Below, piece by piece: positions 13,703 through 19,280 of a DNA stretch of 19,280 nt. Each line of letters begins with the position of its first letter. Position 1 is the first letter of the stretch. Under the pieces are notes generated by a model that made no database searches, was not told the origin of the DNA, and saw only the letters and a program-made list of their open reading frames with translations. Made by a program: the position numbers and the translations under genes. This stretch comes from an uncultured Phascolarctobacterium sp. Lineage in GTDB: Bacteria; Bacillota; Negativicutes; Acidaminococcales; Acidaminococcaceae. The stretch lies in contig CALCHC010000115.1 of assembly GCA_937901335.1 (NCBI GenBank), positions 1 to 19,280 of the forward strand, read 5' to 3'.

Positions 13703-14281
13703 TTACTTCTTTCTCTTATACTTAGCCGCCAATTGATTATAACCATGAATGCAATTGGGGTGAATCAACAAATCATATTCCAAAAGATAACGAATGGTAT
13801 TGCCATAAGCTTTCAGCATTGCCTTTTCCATATTTTCTTTGGCAAGCTTGCGCAAGTCATCAATACCGGGAAAATCTCTAGTAGGCTCTAATAAATCTGC
13901 CAAATAAACAGCCATCGCCAAAGGAGTCATATGAGGTGCACCAGTAGTGTGGTACAAAATACCATCCAATATTTCTTGGTCTTCGATGCCGTATTTTTTA
14001 CGAGCAAAGAACACACCCAACTTAGCATGCAACAAGATAGGTTGATTAGCTTCTACTTTATCAACTTCAATACCAAGTTCCGCAGCTTTTGCCAAGCTGT
14101 CGCGACTAGGAATTTCGCGACCACAATCGTGAAGTAAAGCTGCAATGCCAACTTTTTGCATGTCTAATTTATGGGCAGAAGCCAGCTCCAACGCAGTCTC
14201 ATAAACAGCAACAGAATGTTTGTAGCGTTTTAACGGCAAGGATGCCTTCAAGATGCTTTTGAATTCTTCCAGCTTCAACAT
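13703..14281 (-). CDS. yqeK: YqeK-type HD-domain dinucleoside tetraphosphate hydrolase
   Basis: A 192-residue HD-domain phosphohydrolase. The HD signature is visible as KHSVAVYETALELA (about 20), GIAALLHDCGREIPSRD (about 45-61) and a conserved H in LLHAKLG (about 83), then GILYHTTGAPHMTPLAMAVYLADLLEPTRDF (about 107-137). YqeK proteins hydrolyse diadenosine tetraphosphate to two ADP and are almost always next to nadD and rsfS in Firmicutes, as here. The start ATG follows GGGAG. Confidence 0.93.
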   Translation of the reverse strand: MLKLEEFKSILKASLPLKRYKHSVAVYETALELASAHKLDMQKVGIAALLHDCGREIPSRDSLAKAAELGIEVDKVEANQPILLHAKLGVFFARKKYGIEDQEILDGILYHTTGAPHMTPLAMAVYLADLLEPTRDFPGIDDLRKLAKENMEKAMLKAYGNTIRYLLEYDLLIHPNCIHGYNQLAAKYKRKK

Positions 14282-14297
14282 AAAATTACTCCCTTTT

Positions 14298-14900
14298 TCA
14301 GCCTAAATACAGCTGATTTTTCTTAATATATTCTTCCACCGCTTGAGGAACCATACCTTCAAGGCTTGCTCCCTCACGAATACGCTTGCGAATTTCTGTA
14401 GAAGAAACTGCGTATTCCGGTGTATCAAGCAAAATAATCTTTTCCCGGGCAATATTCCCCAACTGCTCGCAGGCAGTTTCGATAACATTGCTATAACCGG
14501 GGCGATAAGCTGCTGCAAAAGTCACCAGCTCAAACAAATCATAAATTCTATCCCAGGTATGCAGTTGCGGAACAGAATCCGCACCGATAATAAAATACAA
14601 TTCATACTCAGGATAAAGCTTTTTCAATTCAGTCATGGTGTCGATAGTGTAAGAGACACCACTGCGTTTCAGTTCAATGTCTGAAACATCAAAATATGTA
14701 TAAGGCTCCGTTGCCAATACTGTCATATTATATCTATCCGCAGCGTGAGCAAATTCCTGATCCAATTTATGGGGCGGAATATACGCCGGAATAAACAATA
14801 CTTTTTCCAAACCAAGCTGCTCATAAACAGCTTGCGCAGATTTTATATGCCCAGTATGAATAGGGTCAAAGGTTCCCCCTAAAATCCCTAATTTCTTCAT
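14298..14900 (-). CDS. nadD: Nicotinate-nucleotide adenylyltransferase NadD
   Basis: NadD joins nicotinate mononucleotide and ATP to make deamido-NAD in NAD synthesis. The 200-residue protein begins with the nucleotidyltransferase signature GGTFDPIHTGH (residues 8-18), has FIPAYIPPHK near 36, FIIGADSVPQLHTW near 103, and the C-terminal ATP-binding motif SSTEIRKRIREG near 166. The start ATG lies behind AAGGAGG. It leads the nadD-yqeK-LCP-rsfS-cvfB run. No distinct promoter is obvious in the 41 bases before it, so it may be read from upstream. Confidence 0.95.
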   Translation of the reverse strand: MKKLGILGGTFDPIHTGHIKSAQAVYEQLGLEKVLFIPAYIPPHKLDQEFAHAADRYNMTVLATEPYTYFDVSDIELKRSGVSYTIDTMTELKKLYPEYELYFIIGADSVPQLHTWDRIYDLFELVTFAAAYRPGYSNVIETACEQLGNIAREKIILLDTPEYAVSSTEIRKRIREGASLEGMVPQAVEEYIKKNQLYLG

Positions 14901-14941
14901 ACAACAGCCTCCTTAAAATACTTCATCAGTTTATTTTATCA

Positions 14942-15118
14942 TTACAAAAGCTTTTCTACAACCATTTGCAGGATAATAATTACCAAACCAATGATGGCTG
15001 CTGCCTTGGCTCTGTCCTTTAAATCAAAAACAGTTTTAGGCCTTCTCAGATAATCCAAGAAGGCCTGCATATATTCCTTATATGTTGGTTTATGCGAGGA
15101 ATTATTTTTTTGTGTCAT
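14942..15118 (-). CDS. 58-residue single-pass membrane protein
   Basis: A short frame fills the gap between the permease gene and nadD. It starts MTQKNNSSHKPTYKEYMQAF, continues with a basic stretch (YLRRPKTVFDLKDRAKA), and ends in one hydrophobic segment (AAIIGLVIIILQMVV) with a Lys near the C-terminus. TAGGAAA lies before the ATG, 17 bases after the permease stop. It is likely a tail-anchored small inner-membrane protein. Family not recognised. Its closeness to the MacB-type genes suggests it might accompany them, but nothing proves this. Confidence 0.6.
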   Translation of the reverse strand: MTQKNNSSHKPTYKEYMQAFLDYLRRPKTVFDLKDRAKAAAIIGLVIIILQMVVEKLL

Positions 15119-15134
15119 ATAAATTTCCTAAATC

Positions 15135-16349
15135 TTATTCGTAGCGCAATGCATCAATGGGATCAAGAAGCGCTGCCTTGCGAGCCGGGTATATACCGAA
15201 GAACAAGCCAATACCTACGGAGAACACAACTGCAACTACAATCGCCCACCAAGAAATTACGGTGTTCCAACCAGCGAAGCTGCTGATACCGTAAGAGGCG
15301 ATTACACCAATCACTACGCCCAAGAAGCCACCAACTACACCAATAACCATTGCTTCAATTAAGAATTGGAGCAGGATATTATTGTAGGTTGCGCCTAAAG
15401 CTTTGCGAATACCAATTTCGCGAGTACGTTCAGTTACGGAAACCAGCATGATGTTCATAATGCCGATACCACCAACCAAAAGACTGATTGCCGCAATGCA
15501 ACCTAAGAGTAAAGTGATACTATTGGCAGTTTCCATCATAGTATCCATAATAGCAGCCATATTGCTGATAGTAAAGTCGTCATAGTCACCATCTTTAATT
15601 TTGTGACGAGTACGCAATACTTGTTCAACTTCTGCTTGTACGTCGTTGATTACATTTTCGTTTTCAGCTTGCACGGTAATGCGTTGCACGTGAGTAATAC
15701 CCATCATACGATTTTGAGCAGTGGTCAAAGGAATGATTACCGTATCGTCTTGGTCCTGTCCCATACCGGAAGAACCTTTAGGTTTAAGCACACCAATAAC
15801 TTGGAAGGGTGCTTTTTTAACGCGCATGATTTGACCTACTGGATTATCACCGGGGAACAAATTATCTGCTACAGTTTTACCAATAACAGCTACTCTAGCA
15901 CGACTGTTCATATCACGTTCAGTGAAAAGTCTGCCGTCTTCCAATTCATAGTTTTGGATGGCAAAGTTACTGGGAGTAGTACCTTCAACACGGCTGGTCC
16001 AGTTTTGGTTGCCTGCTACCAATTGGTAAGAAGTATTTACGCTTGCAGAGATTCCTGCGATACCATCAACTTGTTTTTCAACAGCGAGCATATCGTCAAA
16101 AGTCAGACGTGCACCCTCACCAGCTGCCAAACGAGCACCTGTTGCAGTACGACCGCCGGCAGAAACCATCAACAAGTTACTACCTAATTTAGAGATATTG
16201 TCCTTGATGCTTTCTTTTACACCAAAACCCAGGCTAACCATTGCAATAACAGCGCCAACACCAATGATGATACCAAGCAGAGTCAAAAAAGTACGCAGCT
16301 TATTGGAAACCATTCCGTCAAATGCCATTTTAATGGATTCGTTCAGCAT
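15135..16349 (-). CDS. MacB-type ABC transporter permease
   Basis: The 404-residue permease has the MacB/FtsX-like topology. One N-terminal helix (about 18-40, NKLRTFLTLLGIIIGVGAVIAM) is followed by a periplasmic MacB-PCD domain (about 45-270), then three C-terminal helices. The coupling-region motif SVTERTREIGIRKALGA is near residue 315, and the protein ends YPARKAALLDPIDALRYE, a typical FtsX-domain tail. In MacB homologs the ATPase is fused; here it is a separate upstream gene. Together with the adaptor protein it would form an inner-membrane mechanotransmitting exporter of peptides, macrolides or lipids in a diderm envelope. The start ATG lies behind GGAGG, five bases after the ATPase gene. 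Confidence 0.92.
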   Translation of the reverse strand: MLNESIKMAFDGMVSNKLRTFLTLLGIIIGVGAVIAMVSLGFGVKESIKDNISKLGSNLLMVSAGGRTATGARLAAGEGARLTFDDMLAVEKQVDGIAGISASVNTSYQLVAGNQNWTSRVEGTTPSNFAIQNYELEDGRLFTERDMNSRARVAVIGKTVADNLFPGDNPVGQIMRVKKAPFQVIGVLKPKGSSGMGQDQDDTVIIPLTTAQNRMMGITHVQRITVQAENENVINDVQAEVEQVLRTRHKIKDGDYDDFTISNMAAIMDTMMETANSITLLLGCIAAISLLVGGIGIMNIMLVSVTERTREIGIRKALGATYNNILLQFLIEAMVIGVVGGFLGVVIGVIASYGISSFAGWNTVISWWAIVVAVVFSVGIGLFFGIYPARKAALLDPIDALRYE

Positions 16350-16354
16350 ACTCC

Positions 16355-17038
16355 TTACCTCCGTTCGTCACTCACCAGTTTTCCGTCACGCATTACAAGA
16401 ATACGTTTAGTATAAGCAGCAATGTCAGGTTCATGGGTAACCATGATAACTGTCTTGCCTTGTTCATTCATCTTCTTAAAAATTTCCATAATCTCGTAAC
16501 TGGATTTAGTATCCAAGTTACCGGTAGGTTCGTCCGCCATAATTACAGGCGGATCGTTAATCAAAGCTCTAGCGATAGCAACACGTTGGCGTTGACCACC
16601 ACTCATTTCCATTGGTTTATGGTCTAAACGTTCACCTAAGCCTACTGCTTCCAATGCTTTTTTAGCACGTTCCATTCTTTCTTCTTCACTTACACCTGCG
16701 TAAATCAAAGGCAGTGCCACGTTTGCTTGAGCAGTCAATTTAGAAAGCAGGTTAAAGTTTTGGAATACGAAGCCAATCTTTGCATTACGGGTATGTGCCA
16801 GTTCATCATCGTTATAGCCGGCAATCTCCTTACCATCCAGGTAGTATTCCCCGGAAGTAGGTCTATCTAAACAACCAAGAATATTCATCATAGTAGATTT
16901 ACCACTACCGGATGCACCCATAATAGAAGTGAATTCACCGTAATCTATGGTTACATCTACGTGATTAAGAGCGTGTACTACGTTATCACCCATCACATAA
17001 GTTTTCATAATGTCTTTTAACTCAATCAATGTGCTCAT
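16355..17038 (-). CDS. MacB/LolD-type ABC transporter ATPase
   Basis: A 227-residue ATPase with Walker A GASGSGKSTMMN (about 41), the Q-loop in FVFQNFNLL (about 90), signature SGGQRQRVAIARAL (about 144), Walker B VIMADEPTGNLD (about 165) and H-loop VMVTHE (about 197). DEPTGNLDTKSS is diagnostic of the LolD/MacB/FtsE group that powers FtsX-fold permeases. It sits between the adaptor and permease genes in one transcription unit. The start ATG follows AAGGA. Confidence 0.94.
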   Translation of the reverse strand: MSTLIELKDIMKTYVMGDNVVHALNHVDVTIDYGEFTSIMGASGSGKSTMMNILGCLDRPTSGEYYLDGKEIAGYNDDELAHTRNAKIGFVFQNFNLLSKLTAQANVALPLIYAGVSEEERMERAKKALEAVGLGERLDHKPMEMSGGQRQRVAIARALINDPPVIMADEPTGNLDTKSSYEIMEIFKKMNEQGKTVIMVTHEPDIAAYTKRILVMRDGKLVSDERR

Positions 17039-17053
17039 ATAGTCACATCCTTT

Positions 17054-18133
17054 TTAGCGCGGACGCATCATTCCGCCACCAGATCTTACGCCAGTTTGTT
17101 TTGCTACAGCTTTGCGAACCAGCAGTACTTCACCAGGTTTCAAAGCATCAGTTTGAACTACGATTTCACTATCGTTGCTCAAGCCAAGCTTAACATCAAC
17201 ATCGCGGCTTTCTTTAGTTTTAGTGTTATACACTTTTACAAAGCGGCGTTTGCCTTCAACATATACGCAGTTCAAAGGAACCATCAATACATTTTCAGCA
17301 CTTGCAATGACAAAATCTGCACGAGCAGTCATAGTCGGCAACAATTTGCCTTTTGCATCATCAACATCTACATATACTTTATAGTAGATAACGTTATTTT
17401 CAGTTTCAGCTTTACGGGAGATTAAACGAACTTTACCGCTAAAGTTTTCGTTGGGATAAGCGTCAACAGTAAAATTAACCTTTTGTCCAACTTTTACCTG
17501 GCCAATGTCCGATTCGTCAACCATAGCTTCAATTTGCATATCATCCAAGGTTGCTACGGACATAATTACTTGAGGTTCACTAATACCGGAGCTGATGGTT
17601 TGACCTACGGGAGTAGGTTCACCAATGATGTAACCATCAATGGGAGTAGTGATAACAGTATCTTGTACATCGGAAGCTGCTTTTTCGTAGTTAGTTTTTG
17701 CTACCAAATAATCAGCATAAACATTGTCATATTCAGAGCGGGAAATTGCACCGCTTTCTACTAATTTTTGGAAGCGGTTATAGTTTGCTTCCGCATTATC
17801 TAATTTAGCTTTCATTTGGCGCATGGTTGCCATTAAAGCTGTATCATCTAATCGAACCAGTACATCGCCTGCATTAACATGTTGGTTTTCTTCTACTAAT
17901 ACTTCTACGATACGACCGGTAATCTTGGAGCTGATGTCTACATTATTAACTGCACTCAACGCACCAGTTGCAGAAATGGTTTCTACTAAATTACCACGCT
18001 CAACAACACCTGTCTTTACAGTTGCAGCAGGGGTTTGAGAGCTAACATAATATTTATAACCGCCATAGCCACCTGCAAGGAGCAATGCACAGAAAATCAC
18101 AGCGTATTTGTTTCGGTTGATAAAATTCATCAT
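17054..18133 (-). CDS. MacA-type periplasmic adaptor (HlyD/RND membrane fusion family)
   Basis: A 359-residue adaptor that bridges the inner-membrane ABC exporter to an outer-membrane channel. One N-terminal membrane anchor (about 10-30) is followed by the barrel-sandwich first half (SSKITGRIVEVLVEENQHVNAGDVLVRLD read in parts, about 68-95), a helical hairpin (about 95-150, MRQMKAKLDNAEANYNR and ISRSEYDNVYADYLVAK), the returning half (TPIDGYIIGEPTPVGQTI, about 164), then beta-barrel and membrane-proximal domains. The C-terminus is rich in Gly and Met (GGGMMRPR). No outer-membrane TolC-like gene is seen here. The start is the first of two ATGs, behind GAGGG. Confidence 0.92.
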   Translation of the reverse strand: MMNFINRNKYAVIFCALLLAGGYGGYKYYVSSQTPAATVKTGVVERGNLVETISATGALSAVNNVDISSKITGRIVEVLVEENQHVNAGDVLVRLDDTALMATMRQMKAKLDNAEANYNRFQKLVESGAISRSEYDNVYADYLVAKTNYEKAASDVQDTVITTPIDGYIIGEPTPVGQTISSGISEPQVIMSVATLDDMQIEAMVDESDIGQVKVGQKVNFTVDAYPNENFSGKVRLISRKAETENNVIYYKVYVDVDDAKGKLLPTMTARADFVIASAENVLMVPLNCVYVEGKRRFVKVYNTKTKESRDVDVKLGLSNDSEIVVQTDALKPGEVLLVRKAVAKQTGVRSGGGMMRPR

Positions 18134-18172
18134 CTTTCATCCCTCATTTACATCTATTTTCTTCTTAATTTA

Positions 18173-18201
18173 ATTATAACCTTTAACCCTCTTTTGGTTA
18201 A
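18173..18201 (-). promoter_or_regulatory. Promoter of the MacA-MacB-type operon with an inverted repeat in its spacer
   Basis: Minus strand: TTAACC (18196-18201), 17 bp, TATAAT (18173-18178), about 40 bases before the macA-like start codon. CTTAACC and GGGTTAAAG form an inverted repeat that covers the -35 box and the upstream half of the spacer, a possible operator. Nothing else is recognisable between here and 18365. Confidence 0.6.
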
Positions 18202-18365
18202 GTATATGATAGCAATCGTATGTGTTTTTTTCTTGACGATTTAGGCATATTTTAAAAATTTATTTCGAAAATTGATTTCTCCCTTTTATAAAACAAACTC
18301 TCTAAATTTGACAGCTTGCTTTAAAAAAGAAAGAAACTTAGTTTTTAAGTTTTTGACATACAAAA

Positions 18366-18391
18366 AGCGCGTCCACTTTCGCAGACGCGCT
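18366..18391 (-). terminator. Terminator after the DASS transporter gene
   Basis: AGCGCGTC pairs with GACGCGCT across a 10-base loop. On the minus strand it is followed by TTTTTGTATG, about 40 bases past the stop codon. Confidence 0.9.
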
Positions 18392-18429
18392 AGATGTTAA
18401 ATTAAACTTTCCCTATTAAGACTTACTTA

Positions 18430-19280
18430 TCAGGGGAAGAACGGCCATACCATCGGGATTACAACCAAGGATACTGCGAAGCATACGATAACCAAACCGG
18501 TACCAGCTTTTACATAGTCCATGAATTTGTAGCCGCCAGGGCCAAGTACGAGGGTGTTCGGCGGGGTGCCTACCGGAGATGCGAATGCGCAGGAAGCTGC
18601 TACAGCGATTGCCATCAATACAGCTTTCGGGTCAGCGCCCAATTTTTGGGAGATCGCAATACCGATCGGGCAAAGCAGAGCTGCGGATGCAGTGTTGGAC
18701 ATGAATTGGGTCAAGCCGCAAGACAACAAGAAGAGAATTGCGGTTACAACCAACGGAGACGGAGCACCGCCCATGAGGCCAACGGTCCAGTCAGCGATGA
18801 GTTTACCAGCGCCGGTAACGTCCATAGCTTTGGATACAGGCATCATACCTGCAAACAAGAAGATGGTTACCCAGTCGATGGATGCATAAGCTTGTTTTTC
18901 AGTCAAGCAACCGGTCAATACGCAAACGATTGCGCCAACGATTGCTGCCATTTCCAAAGTTACGCCTTTAACGCCTACTGCCATAACGAATACTACGCAA
19001 ACCAAAATAGCTGCGGAGATGTATTGTTTGGTAGCAGAAGCTTCGTTAGCTTCAACTTCTTGTTCAATTTCTTGATCAGCATCAAGTTCTTGTTTCGGAA
19101 GCAGATATTTACCAACGAACATCATGTAGAGCATACCAGCAACGGATACGGGGATACCGATCCAAGCGTATTCAAAGAAACCAAAGGAATCGTTGATACC
19201 AGCTGCTTGCAATGCACCGTTTGCAATGATGTTAGGCGGAGTACCTACCATGGTGATGATACCACCCCAACCGCAAGCGA
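18430..19280 (-). CDS. DASS/SLC13 family anion symporter (dicarboxylate-type), cut by the right edge
   Basis: Only the C-terminal part (about 283 residues) is present. The frame is open to base 19280, reading ACGWGGIITMVGTPPN before the first internal ATG, so the true start lies beyond the window. Motifs of the sodium-coupled DASS family are clear: VGTPPN near the left half, a cytoplasmic acidic linker (DADQEIEQEVEANEA), then MSNTASAALLCPI and the second FASPVGTPPN near the end. SNT motifs bind sodium and carboxylate in family structures. Codon use looks more optimised (GC-richer third positions) than in the neighbours, suggesting strong expression. Succinate is a plausible substrate for a propionate-forming Negativicute, but sulfate or other dicarboxylates are possible. 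Confidence 0.9.
   Translation of the reverse strand, partial: ACGWGGIITMVGTPPNIIANGALQAAGINDSFGFFEYAWIGIPVSVAGMLYMMFVGKYLLPKQELDADQEIEQEVEANEASATKQYISAAILVCVVFVMAVGVKGVTLEMAAIVGAIVCVLTGCLTEKQAYASIDWVTIFLFAGMMPVSKAMDVTGAGKLIADWTVGLMGGAPSPLVVTAILFLLSCGLTQFMSNTASAALLCPIGIAISQKLGADPKAVLMAIAVAASCAFASPVGTPPNTLVLGPGGYKFMDYVKAGTGLVIVCFAVSLVVIPMVWPFFP

Noticed and set aside
15603..16187. Plus-strand frame of 194 codons
   Set aside because: It is antisense to the MacB-type permease, has no ribosome-binding site and unnatural composition.

Overview
The window reads as a chromosomal segment of a diderm Firmicute (Negativicutes). Firmicute-type housekeeping genes (nadD-yqeK-LCP-rsfS-cvfB, in that order) share it with outer-membrane TonB-dependent receptors. 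A DASS/SLC13 dicarboxylate-type transporter and a cobamide salvage locus suggest a gut succinate-to-propionate fermenter such as Phascolarctobacterium or Acidaminococcus. The genus is inference only. Almost every gene is on the minus strand.

Layout. (1) Bases 1-515 look like a patchwork: a piece of a Bacteroidota-type GldE/CNNM gene, a 60-base scrap of the GTPase gene ychF, and a TonB receptor gene that has lost its 3' part. (2) Bases 478-6396 are a cobamide locus: truncated BtuB-like receptor, a CbiR-like AP-endonuclease-2-fold enzyme, the amidohydrolase CbiZ, and a second, full-length TonB receptor. (3) Bases 6540-8822 are a four-gene operon: membrane 4Fe-4S protein, 65-residue Cys-rich membrane protein, 164-residue exported protein, and an orphan solute-binding lipoprotein. 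(4) Bases 9187-9893 hold a toxin-antitoxin-like pair whose GNAT-fold partner seems to start at ATT. (5) Bases 9970-10570 hold no convincing gene, only hairpins and a degenerate promoter. (6) A TauE/SafE exporter is at 10614-11357. (7) Bases 11410-18133 carry a run of genes in one direction: MacA-MacB-type export system, a small membrane protein, NadD, YqeK, LytR-CpsA-Psr protein, RsfS and CvfB. (8) The right edge holds most of a DASS transporter, cut by the window.

The main discovery candidate is a shared promoter design. Four 31-bp promoters, at 2095-2125, 4294-4324, 6429-6459 and 9100-9130, each have a -35 and -10 box exactly 19 bp apart, with CTATATA at spacer positions 10-16 and a dyad centred on spacer position 8. 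Overlong spacers filled by a dyad are the hallmark of MerR-family activators. They sit upstream of TonB receptor 1, cbiZ-cbiR, TonB receptor 2 and the 4Fe-4S operon. This defines a probable regulon joining cobamide capture and remodelling to an uncharacterised redox/solute-binding operon. No cobalamin riboswitch was recognised, and the regulator is not in the window. A degenerate fifth copy lies at 10472-10502.
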